In this document: piece by piece, positions 25,465 through 34,248 of the stretch
Position numbering within the stretch: position 1 is the first letter of the stretch
Layout of the letters: every line of letters starts with the position of its first letter
Assembly (NCBI GenBank): GCA_035433705.1
Contig: DAORVK010000011.1
Span: forward strand, 9,860 to 73,859
Source: CADEFQ01 sp035433705
GTDB lineage: Bacteria; Pseudomonadota; Gammaproteobacteria; Steroidobacterales; Steroidobacteraceae
DNA: 64,000 nucleotides
Direction: 5' to 3'
Made by a program: the position numbers and the translations under genes
Notes under the pieces: generated by a model
Database searches by the model: none
What the model was told of the DNA's origin: nothing
Seen by the model: only the letters and a program-made list of their open reading frames with translations

Positions 25465-26139
25465 CTATTTTACCGGAACCGCCGCGTTGATCGCGGCGAG
25501 GCGCTCCGGCGTGCCGATGTCCTGCCACATCCCCCGGTAGAGCTGACCGGTGAGGCGCCGTGCCGCGATCGCGCGCTGGAGCAGCGGGAGCAGCGGAAAG
25601 CGCCCCGGTGTGCAGCCTGCGAAGAACCGCGGCCGGTACACGCCGAGGCCCGAATACGTGTAACGCACCGCGCCCGGCGAGCTGTCCTCGCCAATGCACC
25701 CGCCTGCGAGTGTGAAATCCCCGTGCGCGTGCTGCGGCGGATTCGGCACGAGTACGAGGTGCGCGTCTGCGCCCGCCTCGATCCCGACTCGCGTGAAATC
25801 GAAGTCGGTCCACACATCGCCGTTCACGACGAGAAATGGCGCATCGCCAAGGAGTGCCAGCGCGCGGAAGATGCCGCCGCCCGTTTCACAAGCGACCTCG
25901 CCCTCGTCGCTGTAGACGATGCGCACCCCCCAGCGTTCACCCTCGCCGAGCGCGTCGCGGATCTTCGCACCGAGCCACGCGAGATTGATCACGACCTCGC
26001 GTACACCGGCGCGCACGAGCCCCTCGAGGTGATGCACGATCAGCGGCTTGCCGCGCACGACGAGCAGCGGCTTCGGCAGTGCATCGGTGAGCGGCCGCAT
26101 GCGCTCGCCGCGGCCGGCCGCGAGAATCATGGCCTTCAT
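25465..26139 (-). CDS. murU: N-acetylmuramate alpha-1-phosphate uridylyltransferase
   Basis: 224 residues, a short nucleotidyltransferase: MKAMILAAGRGERMRPLTDALPKPLL at the N-terminus (given here as the typical GxGxRMxPLT...PKPL signature), then FLVVNGDVWTDFDF with the metal aspartate and YTYSGLGVYRP. With the upstream kinase AmgK it returns MurNAc to UDP-MurNAc, bypassing fosfomycin-sensitive MurA as described in Pseudomonas. The start overlaps the amgK stop (ATGA), which makes the amgK-murU assignment stronger than a generic sugar nucleotidyltransferase. Confidence 0.92.
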   Translation of the reverse strand: MKAMILAAGRGERMRPLTDALPKPLLVVRGKPLIVHHLEGLVRAGVREVVINLAWLGAKIRDALGEGERWGVRIVYSDEGEVACETGGGIFRALALLGDAPFLVVNGDVWTDFDFTRVGIEAGADAHLVLVPNPPQHAHGDFTLAGGCIGEDSSPGAVRYTYSGLGVYRPRFFAGCTPGRFPLLPLLQRAIAARRLTGQLYRGMWQDIGTPERLAAINAAVPVK

Positions 26140-27167
26140 CGCAGCGCGAGTTCCCGTGCGTTCGCCGCGGGCAGCGCCGGCACGACACGCGCTTCGATCC
26201 AGTGCGCGAACGCCTGCAACTCGCTGTAGCGTGCACAGGCGTCGCGGACGTAGTCGAGCGTCAGCGCGAGATCGGCGAGGTAGCCGCGCTTGCCGTCCCG
26301 GTACCAGAGTCGCGAAAAGATGCCGAGCACCTTGAGATGGCGCTGCACCCCCGCGAGATCGAACCAGCGAACGAACTCGCGCTCGCTCGCGCCGGCCGCG
26401 AGACCCTCGCGCGCGACGCGCCGGCGATACTCGCGCAACCAGGCCAGCACGCGCGCGCGCGGCCACGAAACGTAGCAATCCTTCAGCAGGGAGACGAGGT
26501 CGTAACCGATCGGACCTTCGAGCGCGTCCTGGAAATCGATGATGCCGGGGTTGCCCTCCTCGACGATCATCAGGTTGCGCGAATGGTAGTCGCGGTGCAC
26601 GAACACGCGCGGCTGCGCCAGCGCCTCCTTCACCAGGAAATCAAAGGTGCGCACGATGAGGGCCAGTTCCCCATCATCGAGGGCGAGGCGCAGATGGCGC
26701 GCGCAGAACCACTCGGGCATCAGGTCGAGTTCGCGCTGCAAGGCGGGCTCGTCGTAAGGCGGCAACTCGCGCGCCGCTTCGCGCCCGCGAACCTGGATCG
26801 CGGCGAGCGCCGTGAGCGCGTCTGCATAGAGACGATCGACTTCCTCCCCGCGGGAGAGGCGTGCGAGATAGGCAGTACTGCCGAGATCCTCGAGCAGCAC
26901 GAACCCCCGTTCGATGTCGCTGGCGTGCACGCGCGGTACGTGCACCCCCGTATCCTCGAGCAGGCGCGATACCTTGAGGTAAGGCCGCACGTCCTCGTGC
27001 TCGGGCGGCGCGTCCATCACGATCCAGGTCGCATCGCCTTCCTGCGCGCGAAAATAGCGGCGAAAGCTCGCATCGCCCGCTGCGAGGGTCAGGCGCCCGA
27101 TCGATCGGCCCAGGCCCGCAGTCAACCATTCGCGCAGTAGCGCTTCGCGCGCGTCGTTTTCGCTCAT
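26136..27167 (-). CDS. amgK: N-acetylmuramate/N-acetylglucosamine 1-kinase
   Basis: 343 residues of the aminoglycoside phosphotransferase fold. The catalytic loop FVHRDYHSRNLM and metal motif GIIDFQDALEGPIGYDLVSLL are intact; the N-terminal lobe has GDASFRRYFRA and WIVMDAPPEHED, typical of AmgK. It phosphorylates the anomeric carbon of MurNAc released during wall turnover. The start at 27167 has no Shine-Dalgarno, but TATAAT lies exactly 6 nt upstream, so the mRNA is predicted to be leaderless. It is divergent from lptD. Confidence 0.93.
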   Translation of the reverse strand: MSENDAREALLREWLTAGLGRSIGRLTLAAGDASFRRYFRAQEGDATWIVMDAPPEHEDVRPYLKVSRLLEDTGVHVPRVHASDIERGFVLLEDLGSTAYLARLSRGEEVDRLYADALTALAAIQVRGREAARELPPYDEPALQRELDLMPEWFCARHLRLALDDGELALIVRTFDFLVKEALAQPRVFVHRDYHSRNLMIVEEGNPGIIDFQDALEGPIGYDLVSLLKDCYVSWPRARVLAWLREYRRRVAREGLAAGASEREFVRWFDLAGVQRHLKVLGIFSRLWYRDGKRGYLADLALTLDYVRDACARYSELQAFAHWIEARVVPALPAANARELALR

Positions 27168-27173
27168 CGGCTC

Positions 27174-27181
27174 ATTATAAT
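27174..27181. promoter_or_regulatory. Palindromic -10 element shared by divergent amgK and lptD
   Basis: ATTATAAT is its own reverse complement, so TATAAT can be read on both strands (27176-27181 plus, 27174-27179 minus). On the minus strand it is 6 nt before the amgK ATG. On the plus strand it overlaps the first possible lptD ATG (27180), pointing to ATG 27192 as the lptD start. No strong -35 is visible either way. Confidence 0.6.
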
Positions 27182-27191
27182 GGCGCCGCAC

Positions 27192-29429
27192 ATGCTTCCC
27201 CCCTGCTCCGACCGGATGATCGTGCTCGCGCTCGGCGCGCTGCTGCTGCCGGCGGTGTTGCGCGCGGCCGACCCCGAGCCGCCCCTGTGCTTCGGGGCGC
27301 TCGAGGAAAGCGGCCGACTGTCGCAGTCTGCCATCCCGATACAGAGCTCCGCCGAGCTCTCGCGGGCGCCCATCGACGTCTCGAGTGATGAGGCTGCCCT
27401 CGGCGTCAACGGCGATGCTGTGCTCACCGGCAACGTGCAGGTGAAGCAGGGAGATCGCGAGATCAAGGCCGACCGCGTGCAATACAACGCACAGGCGGGC
27501 AGGCTCGCCGTGGACGGCAACGTCGCGTACCGCGACCCCCTGCTCACCGTGCACGGAAGTTCGGGTCGCTATTCGGCGACCGGCGGCGCACAGTTCGAGG
27601 GAGCGCAGTTCGAAGTGCCCTCACGCCCCGCGCGCGGCACCGCGAAATCGATGTCACTCGATACAGAAGGCAATGCGCGGCTCGAAGACGTGACCTTCAC
27701 CACCTGCCCGCTGACCGATCGGGCGTGGCAGCTGCGGGCCGACCGCATCGACCTCGATACCACACGCAGGAACGGGGTCGGCCGTGGCACGAGAGTCGAA
27801 TTCAAGGGCCTGCCGATCTTCTACTCGCCGTGGATTTCGTTTCCGCTTGGTACTGAGCGCAAGAGCGGCTTTCTCTTTCCGGGCGCAGGCTATTCGACGC
27901 GCAGCGGCGCACAGCTTTCGGTGCCGTATTACTGGAACATCGCGCCAAACTACGACCTGACTTTCGAGCCGGTGCTCTTCGCGCGGCGCGGCGTCGACCT
28001 CGCGGGCAACTTCCGCTGGCTCACGCGCGGGAGTCTCGGCAAGCTCGACGTCGCGTACCTGCCGAACGACCGCCTCTTCGACGAGGACCGCAGCTTCGTG
28101 CACCTCGGCAATCGCACCGAACTGCCCGCCGGCTGGCGTTTCTCGATCGATGCCGCCAACGTGAGCGACACGCAATACTTCGAGGATTTCGGCCAGGGCC
28201 CGGAAGGCACCAGCGTCGCATTCGTCGGCCGCACGGCCGAGCTGGCTTATCGCGACGCGCACTGGCGACTGCGCGGTGCGTTCCAGGACTTCCAGACGAT
28301 CGACGTCGACGTGGCCGACATCGACCGACCCTACTCGATGCTGCCCCAGCTCTATGCCAGCGCCGATTTCAGCGTCGGACGAGCCCTGCAATTGCATTAT
28401 GGTTTCGACGCCGAGGTGGTCAACTTCGACCGCAACGTCGGCGTCACCGGCTGGCGCTATGACACCGCACCGCACGTTGGCCTTGACTGGCAGGGCGCGG
28501 GATATTTCATCCGGCCCGGCATCAGCTGGCGCGCGACCGGGTATTCCCTCGAGGAGACGGCGCCCGGCACGGATACGGCGCCGCATCGCAGCCTGCCGAC
28601 GGCAAGCCTCGACGCGGGGCTCGTTTTCGAGGGTGCGGCGGGCTCGCGCGGGCAGCGGCGCCTCACGCTCGAGCCGCGCGTGCTCTACGTCTACACGCCC
28701 TACCGCAATCAGGACAACCTGCCGGTTTTTGACACGGCGGTGCCCGACCTCAATCTCGTGCAGCTCTTTCGTACCAATCGCTACGTCGGTGGCGATCGCG
28801 TAGGCGATGCGAACCAGGCGAGTGTGGGCGTGACGAGCCGCATCTTCGATGCGGACAGCGGGCGCCAGCTCCTCGCCGCCACGATCGGCCAGACGGTGTA
28901 CTTCGACACCCCGCGAGTCGCGCTGCCGGGCGAGACGACAAACGATCGCGATACGTCGGACCTCATCGCCCAGGTGGCGCTCACCGCGCTGCATGACTGG
29001 ACTGCCAACCTCGGTGTGCAGTGGAATCCTGCAGAGGCCGAGCGCGAACGCATGCAGGTGCAGCTGCAGTATCGCCCCGCAGCGACGAGCGTCGTGAATG
29101 TCGGCTACCGCTACCAGCGCGAGCGCATCGACCAGGCCGAAACCTCATTCGCGTGGCCGGTGGCGAAGCGCTGGAGCTTCTTCGGACGCTATGTCTATTC
29201 GCTGCATGACGATGAGTCGCTCGACCAGTTCGCGGGCTTCGAGTACCGCTCCTGCTGCTGGCGATTCAGGGCGGTAGGCAGGCGTTTCGTGAGCAGCCGC
29301 ACCGGCGAGCGTGACACAGGCATCTACCTGCAACTGGAACTCAGCGGTCTCGCGAGTGTCGGATCATCTGCCCTGGCTTTCCTCGAGGACGCAATTCGGG
29401 GATACTCTCCGGCCAGCCCAAGCCTTTGA
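27192..29429 (+). CDS. lptD: LPS-assembly outer-membrane protein LptD
   Basis: About 745 residues from ATG 27192; ATGs at 27180 and 27216 are alternatives. The 27180 codon overlaps the predicted -10. A signal peptide ends near LPAVLRA. Then come the periplasmic LptA-like jellyroll (VLTGNVQVKQGDREIKADRVQYNAQAGRLAVDGNV) and a large beta-barrel (RKSGFLFPGAGYSTRSGAQLSVPYYWNIAPNYDLTFEPV). All four cysteines needed for the two disulfides are present: about C33, C172 and the adjacent pair C688-C689 (YRSCCWRF). With LptE it inserts LPS in the outer leaflet. It heads lptD-surA-pdxA-rsmA. Confidence 0.96.
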   Translation: MLPPCSDRMIVLALGALLLPAVLRAADPEPPLCFGALEESGRLSQSAIPIQSSAELSRAPIDVSSDEAALGVNGDAVLTGNVQVKQGDREIKADRVQYNAQAGRLAVDGNVAYRDPLLTVHGSSGRYSATGGAQFEGAQFEVPSRPARGTAKSMSLDTEGNARLEDVTFTTCPLTDRAWQLRADRIDLDTTRRNGVGRGTRVEFKGLPIFYSPWISFPLGTERKSGFLFPGAGYSTRSGAQLSVPYYWNIAPNYDLTFEPVLFARRGVDLAGNFRWLTRGSLGKLDVAYLPNDRLFDEDRSFVHLGNRTELPAGWRFSIDAANVSDTQYFEDFGQGPEGTSVAFVGRTAELAYRDAHWRLRGAFQDFQTIDVDVADIDRPYSMLPQLYASADFSVGRALQLHYGFDAEVVNFDRNVGVTGWRYDTAPHVGLDWQGAGYFIRPGISWRATGYSLEETAPGTDTAPHRSLPTASLDAGLVFEGAAGSRGQRRLTLEPRVLYVYTPYRNQDNLPVFDTAVPDLNLVQLFRTNRYVGGDRVGDANQASVGVTSRIFDADSGRQLLAATIGQTVYFDTPRVALPGETTNDRDTSDLIAQVALTALHDWTANLGVQWNPAEAERERMQVQLQYRPAATSVVNVGYRYQRERIDQAETSFAWPVAKRWSFFGRYVYSLHDDESLDQFAGFEYRSCCWRFRAVGRRFVSSRTGERDTGIYLQLELSGLASVGSSALAFLEDAIRGYSPASPSL

Positions 29430-30748
29430 AGCACCACGGAAAATCCATGCCCAGACCGATCCTCGCGGCGCTGCTCGCCTTGTGCGCTACCGGCGCTGCC
29501 CACGCGCAGACGCGCGAACTGTCCGCAGGCGGCGAACTTCTCGACCGCATCGCCGCGATCGTCAATGACGGCGTGGTACTGAAAAGCGAACTCGATGAGC
29601 AGATGCAGCTGATCAGCTCGCGCTTGCGCCAGCAGGGTCTTGAGCTGCCGCCGGAGAACGTGCTGCGCCAGCAGGTGCTCGAGCGGCTCGTCACGCAGGA
29701 AGTGCAGATGCAGCGCGCGAGTCGCGCGGGGCTCAAGGTCACCGACGAAATGGTGAACGGCGCGCTGCAGGACGTCGCGCGGCGCAACGGCATTCCGCTC
29801 TCGCAGCTGCCGCAGGCGCTCGCGAGCCAGGGCATCGACTACGCGAATTACCGTGACAACCTGCGCAAGGAAATCACGCTCAGCATGCTGCGCCAGCGCG
29901 ACGTCGTGTCACGCATCAACATTTCACCGCGCGAACTCGACCAGTACCTCGAGCGCCAGAAAAACGCACCGTCCGAATCGAGCTCATACAATATTTCACA
30001 CATCCTGATTGCCGTGCCACAGGCGGCGACTCCCGAGCAGCTCGCCGCCGCGGAGGATCGCGCCGAAGACGTGCACAAGCGCGCCGTCGCGGGCGAGGAT
30101 TTCGCGAAGCTTGCAGTCGCTTACTCGAACAGCCAGACCGCGCTCGAAGGCGGCACGCTCGGCTGGCGCAAGGGTACCGAACTGCCGACCGTGCTGGCAG
30201 ACGCGGTCGTCAAACTCAAGGCCGGCGAAGTGAGCGACATCATCCGCACGCCGAGCGGCTATCACCTCGTGCGCGTGAACGAAATCAGGAGCGACGACGG
30301 GCCCTCGATGGTGCAGCAAGTGCACGCGCGACACATCCTCATCAAGACCAACGAGCTGCAGGACGACGCAACAGTCGAGCAGCGGCTCACCGCCGTGCGC
30401 GATCGCATTCTCAAGGGCGAGGACTTCGCCGGCCTCGCGTCGACCCTGTCCGAGGATCCGGGCTCGGCCGCGGAAGGCGGCGACCTCGGCTGGACCAACC
30501 CCGGCACCTTCGTGCCGGAGTTCGAGGCGCAGCTCGCCTCGCTCAAGGAGGACGAGATCAGCCCGCCGTTCCACACACAGTTCGGCTGGCACATCGTGCA
30601 GCTGCTCGGCCGCCGCGAGATCGACAACAGCGCGGAGATGAAACGCCAGCGCGCCTATGCAGCGCTGCGCGAAAGCAAGGCCGAAGAGGAGACCGAACTG
30701 TGGCTGCGCCGCCTGCGCGACGAAGCCTTCGTCGAATTCAAGATGTAG
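29426..30748 (+). CDS. surA: Periplasmic chaperone and peptidyl-prolyl isomerase SurA
   Basis: 440 residues. A signal peptide ends around GAAHAQ, then the N-terminal chaperone module (LLDRIAAIVNDGVVLKSELDEQ, RLVTQEVQMQRA), and two parvulin domains starting near YNISHILIAVP and VHARHILIKTN, each with the GGxLGW pattern. It escorts outer-membrane proteins such as LptD to the Bam complex. TTG at 29426 overlaps the lptD stop (TTGA) like other junctions here; ATG 29447, seven codons later, is the alternative. Both leave a usable signal peptide. Confidence 0.96.
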   Translation: MKHHGKSMPRPILAALLALCATGAAHAQTRELSAGGELLDRIAAIVNDGVVLKSELDEQMQLISSRLRQQGLELPPENVLRQQVLERLVTQEVQMQRASRAGLKVTDEMVNGALQDVARRNGIPLSQLPQALASQGIDYANYRDNLRKEITLSMLRQRDVVSRINISPRELDQYLERQKNAPSESSSYNISHILIAVPQAATPEQLAAAEDRAEDVHKRAVAGEDFAKLAVAYSNSQTALEGGTLGWRKGTELPTVLADAVVKLKAGEVSDIIRTPSGYHLVRVNEIRSDDGPSMVQQVHARHILIKTNELQDDATVEQRLTAVRDRILKGEDFAGLASTLSEDPGSAAEGGDLGWTNPGTFVPEFEAQLASLKEDEISPPFHTQFGWHIVQLLGRREIDNSAEMKRQRAYAALRESKAEEETELWLRRLRDEAFVEFKM

Positions 30749-30752
30749 CAGC

Positions 30753-31739
30753 GTGACGCGCCTGCCTCGCATCGCACTCACCTCGGGTGAGCCCGCAGGC
30801 ATCGGCCCGGAGCTGTGCGCCGCAGTGGCGCGCGCCGCATGGCCCTGCGAACTCGTCTGTTTCGGTGATCGTGCGCTGCTCGCGGAGCGGGCCGCCGTCG
30901 CTGGCGACGCGCTTGCCCTGCGTGATTACCAGCGCGCAGAGGTCCGCGCGCACGTGCCCGGCGAGTTGTGCGTGGCACATACTGCGATTACCGTACCGGT
31001 CCGCCCTGGTCATCCCGACCCGCGCAACGCGTCGTACGTGCTTGCGCTGCTCGATGCCGCCATGAGTGGCGCCGTTACCCACGAGTTCGACGCGATCGTC
31101 ACGGCGCCTGTGCAGAAAAGCGCCATCAGCGACGCGGGCATCACGTTCACCGGGCACACGGAGTATCTCGCCGCTCATTGCGGTGTCGCGCGACCGGTGA
31201 TGCTGCTTGTCGCGGGCGGGCTGCGCGTCGCACTCGCCACCACGCACCTGCCACTGCGCGCCGTAAGCGCGACGATCACCAGTGCGCTCCTGCGCGAAGT
31301 GCTCGACGTACTCGCGACCGATCTCGCGCGGCTCTTCGGCCTTGCCCGCCCGCGCATCCTCGTCTGCGGCGTCAATCCGCACGCCGGCGAATCCGGCCAC
31401 CTCGGCCGCGAGGAAATAGAGGTGATCGCGCCGGCGCTCGAAGATGCGCGCGCGCGCGGTCTCGACGTCACGGGCCCCGTGCCTGCGGACACCGCGTTCG
31501 TGCCCGCGCAGCTCGCCGGCTTCGACGTCGTACTCGCCATGTATCATGATCAGGGTTTGCCCGTACTGAAGCACGCGGGCTTTGGCCGCGCGGTCAATGT
31601 GACTCTCGGCTTGCCATTCATCCGTACCTCGGTCGATCACGGCACGGCGCTCGATCTCGCGGGTAGCGGCCGTGCCGACGCGGGCAGCCTCGAAGCCGCG
31701 CTCGCACTCGCCATCGAAATGGCCAGTCGGCGCCACTGA
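30753..31739 (+). CDS. pdxA: 4-hydroxythreonine-4-phosphate dehydrogenase
   Basis: 328 residues from GTG 30753, four bases after surA. PdxA oxidises 4-phosphohydroxythreonine in the DXP-dependent vitamin B6 pathway. Family motifs are ALTSGEPAGIGPEL, ITFTGHTEYLA, ILVCGVNPHAGESGHLGREE and MYHDQGLPVLKHAGFG, which contain the metal-binding histidines. The conserved sequence begins a few residues after the GTG. The upstream open frame is a shadow of surA. Confidence 0.95.
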   Translation: MTRLPRIALTSGEPAGIGPELCAAVARAAWPCELVCFGDRALLAERAAVAGDALALRDYQRAEVRAHVPGELCVAHTAITVPVRPGHPDPRNASYVLALLDAAMSGAVTHEFDAIVTAPVQKSAISDAGITFTGHTEYLAAHCGVARPVMLLVAGGLRVALATTHLPLRAVSATITSALLREVLDVLATDLARLFGLARPRILVCGVNPHAGESGHLGREEIEVIAPALEDARARGLDVTGPVPADTAFVPAQLAGFDVVLAMYHDQGLPVLKHAGFGRAVNVTLGLPFIRTSVDHGTALDLAGSGRADAGSLEAALALAIEMASRRH

Positions 31740-31748
31740 AGGCACGTC

Positions 31749-32528
31749 ATGGCGGCACCCGCGCGCAGGCGCTTCGGTCAACATTTCCTGCACGATCCCG
31801 CGGTCGCCGCCCGCATCCTGCAGGCGATCGCGCCCCGGCCAGGCGAAGCGATCGTCGAAATCGGCCCGGGGCGCGGCGTACTCACCCGCTCCCTGCTCGC
31901 TGCCGCCGGCCACCTCGATGCCGTGGAGATCGATCGCGACCTTGCCGCGCAGCTCGCGAAGGATTTTCCGCCAGGGTCCGGGCTCGACCTGCATGTCGGG
32001 GACGCGCTGACCTTCGATTTTGCCGCGCTCGCAGCCCTGCGCGGCGCCCGGCTGCGCATCGTCGGCAACCTCCCCTACAACATCTCGACGCCGCTCCTTT
32101 TTCACCTGCTCGAGACGCCCGCGGCGCACCTCGATCTGCACGTGATGCTGCAGCGGGAAGTGATCGAGCGCATGGCCGCCGCGCCCGGCAGCAAGGAGTA
32201 CGGGCGGCTCACGGTGATGCTGGCGCCCTGGACACGGGTCGAGAAGCTCTTCGATGTGGGGCCCGGCGCCTTCCAGCCGCCACCGAAAGTGTGGTCGTCG
32301 GTCGCGCGCCTGACCCTGCGGGCGACGCCGGCGTTCGATGTACCGGCCAATTTTGCGGGCCTCGTCGCGAGTGCCTTCTCCCAGCGCCGCAAGACGCTGC
32401 GCAATGCCCTGAAAACGCTGCTGTCTGCGGCCGAAATCCAGGCGGTGGGCGTCGATCCTGGCGCGCGTGCCGAGGTGATCCCGCCGGCAGGTTTCGCGGC
32501 GCTTGCACGCGCCGCCGCGCAGCGATAG
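31749..32528 (+). CDS. rsmA: 16S rRNA dimethyladenosine transferase
   Basis: 259 residues. RsmA (KsgA) dimethylates two adjacent adenines near the 3' end of 16S rRNA during 30S maturation. It begins with RRFGQHFLHDPAVAARI, followed by SAM motif IVEIGPGRGVLTRSLL and catalytic motif IVGNLPYNISTPLLFHLL. GAAGG lies 6 nt before the ATG. The next gene, a Usp, starts 9 bases after its TAG stop. Confidence 0.97.
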   Translation: MAAPARRRFGQHFLHDPAVAARILQAIAPRPGEAIVEIGPGRGVLTRSLLAAAGHLDAVEIDRDLAAQLAKDFPPGSGLDLHVGDALTFDFAALAALRGARLRIVGNLPYNISTPLLFHLLETPAAHLDLHVMLQREVIERMAAAPGSKEYGRLTVMLAPWTRVEKLFDVGPGAFQPPPKVWSSVARLTLRATPAFDVPANFAGLVASAFSQRRKTLRNALKTLLSAAEIQAVGVDPGARAEVIPPAGFAALARAAAQR

Positions 32529-32537
32529 CTTGGGCGC

Positions 32538-32987
32538 ATGCCAGGTTATCGCCGTATCCTCGTTCCAGTCGACCTGACCGACGACAGCGCACCGGTCGGT
32601 GAGCGCGCGCAAGGTGTCGCCGCGGCGTTCGGCGCCACGGTCGAGTTGCTGCACGTCGTCGAATTCGTGCCCGTCGAACCGATGGGCGAGACCCTGATGC
32701 CGGCGGTCGCAATCGAGGCAGAGCTCTTGCAGCGCGCGCGCCAGCGACTCACCGCGCTCAGGGACAAGCTCGGCTTCACCGGCGCCCCGGTGCACGTCGA
32801 AGCGGGCAATGTGAAGGCTGAGATCATTCGTGTGGCGCGTGATCGCGACGTCGACCTGATCGTGATCGGCAGCCGCGAGCGCCACGGCTTCTCGATCCTC
32901 GTGAACCTCACCGAAGACACCGTGCTGCACGGCGCGCCCTGCGACGTTCTCGCGGTTCGTGTCGGCGGGCGCGCCTCCATACCATGA
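32538..32987 (+). CDS. Universal stress protein (UspA family)
   Basis: 149 residues with the Usp fold: YRRILVPVDLTDDS at the N-terminus and LIVIGSRERHGFSILVNLTEDTVLHGAPCDVLAVRV at the C-terminus. The second block resembles the G-2x-G-9x-G(S/T) ATP-binding loop only partly: GSRERHG is present but the third glycine position is N/T. ATP binding is therefore uncertain. The gene is inserted between rsmA and apaG, which are usually adjacent. TAGCTT lies 6 nt before the ATG, overlapping the rsmA stop, and no Shine-Dalgarno is seen. Its stop overlaps the apaG start. Confidence 0.88.
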   Translation: MPGYRRILVPVDLTDDSAPVGERAQGVAAAFGATVELLHVVEFVPVEPMGETLMPAVAIEAELLQRARQRLTALRDKLGFTGAPVHVEAGNVKAEIIRVARDRDVDLIVIGSRERHGFSILVNLTEDTVLHGAPCDVLAVRVGGRASIP

Positions 32988-33364
32988 CGAGCGTGCAGCA
33001 TCGCATCCGTGTCGAAGTCGAGACCAGCTACCTCGACGAGCAGTCCGACCCGCACGAGCACCGCTATGTGTTCGCGTACACGATCACGATCAGAAACGAC
33101 GGCCCGACGCCCGCGCGCCTCCTGACACGCCACTGGGTCATCACCGATGCCAACGGCAAGGTGCAGGAAGTGCGCGGCGATGGCGTCGTCGGCGAGCAGC
33201 CCTATCTCGAGCCGGGCCAGGGCTTCCGCTATTCGAGCGGCGCCGTGATCGAAACACCTGTGGGCGCCATGCAGGGCTCCTATCAGATGGTGAGCGACGA
33301 TGGCCTCGCATTCGACGCGCCGATCCCGCCGTTCCGGCTCGCGATCCCGGGCGTCCTTCACTAG
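32984..33364 (+). CDS. apaG: ApaG protein (Co2+/Mg2+ efflux-associated)
   Basis: 126 residues of the single-domain fibronectin-III-like ApaG fold: IRVEVETSYLDEQSDPHEHRYVFAYTITIRN, TRHWVITDANGKVQEVRGDGVVGEQP and MQGSYQM. Its biochemical role is not settled; mutants in Salmonella affect cobalt resistance. The ATG overlaps the usp stop (ATGA), and apaH follows after 11 bases, the usual order. Confidence 0.94.
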   Translation: MTSVQHRIRVEVETSYLDEQSDPHEHRYVFAYTITIRNDGPTPARLLTRHWVITDANGKVQEVRGDGVVGEQPYLEPGQGFRYSSGAVIETPVGAMQGSYQMVSDDGLAFDAPIPPFRLAIPGVLH

Positions 33365-33375
33365 CGGTCGACCGG

Positions 33376-34248
33376 GTGCCGCGCTACGCCATCGGCGACG
33401 TCCAGGGTTGCTACCAGGAACTGCGCGAGCTGCTGCGCACGCTCGGGTTTTCGGCCGACCGCGACGAGCTCTGGTTCGTCGGCGACCTCGTCAACCGCGG
33501 CCCGCAGTCAGTCGAAGTGCTGCGCTTCGTGCGTGATCTTGGGGCGAACGCGATCACGGTGCTCGGCAATCACGACCTGCACCTCCTCGCAGTGGCCCTC
33601 GGGTCGGGCGGCCGGAAGCTGAAGCGCGGCGACACGCTCGAAGGTGTGCTCGCCGCACGAGATCGGGACCCGCTCCTCGAGTGGCTGCTCGCCCGACCGC
33701 TTGCGCATCTCGATGCCGCTCGCGGCGATCTGCTCGTGCACGCCGGGCTCGTGCCGCAGTGGCAGGCGAGCGACGCGGTGCGCCTCGCTGCAGAAGTAAG
33801 CGAAGCGCTCACAGCGGATGCCTCCGCAGTATTCGCGCAAATGTACGGCGACCAGCCCGATACCTGGAGCGAGGCGCTCGCGGGCGCCGCGCGCCGGCGC
33901 TTCGTGATCAACGCACTCACGCGGCTTCGTTTCTGCACCGCCGGGGGCCGCATGGATCTCTCGCAGAAAGGGGCGCCGGGTGAGGTCGCGCTGCCGCTGG
34001 CGCCATGGTTCACGTTCGGCGACTTGAGAACACGCGGCGCACGCGTGATCTGCGGCCATTGGTCAGCGCTTGGGATTTCAGATTGCAACGGCGTGGTTGC
34101 GATCGACACCGGTTGCGTATGGGGCGGTGCGCTCACCGCGCTGCCGCTCGACGAGCCCGATGCGCGGCCGATCGGAATAGCGTGCCGTGCGCATCAGCAG
34201 GTCACTTTGGGCTATGGTGCCTCATCAACCCGATCGGAGCACCCATGA
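33376..34248 (+). CDS. apaH: Bis(5'-nucleosyl)-tetraphosphatase, symmetrical
   Basis: 290 residues of the calcineurin-like metallophosphatase fold. The metal motifs are YAIGDVQGCYQEL, FVGDLVNRGPQS and TVLGNHDLHLLAVALG, with the downstream VHAGLVPQW and VICGHWSALG. It hydrolyses Ap4A to two ADP and also decaps Np4-capped RNA. The start is GTG 33376, which begins the conserved sequence (VPRYAIGD). Its stop overlaps the next small gene. Confidence 0.95.
   Translation: MPRYAIGDVQGCYQELRELLRTLGFSADRDELWFVGDLVNRGPQSVEVLRFVRDLGANAITVLGNHDLHLLAVALGSGGRKLKRGDTLEGVLAARDRDPLLEWLLARPLAHLDAARGDLLVHAGLVPQWQASDAVRLAAEVSEALTADASAVFAQMYGDQPDTWSEALAGAARRRFVINALTRLRFCTAGGRMDLSQKGAPGEVALPLAPWFTFGDLRTRGARVICGHWSALGISDCNGVVAIDTGCVWGGALTALPLDEPDARPIGIACRAHQQVTLGYGASSTRSEHP

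Noticed and set aside
30738..32930. Minus-strand open frame of 730 codons opposite pdxA-rsmA-usp
   Set aside because: Runs antisense through three well-supported genes and shows no conserved domain.
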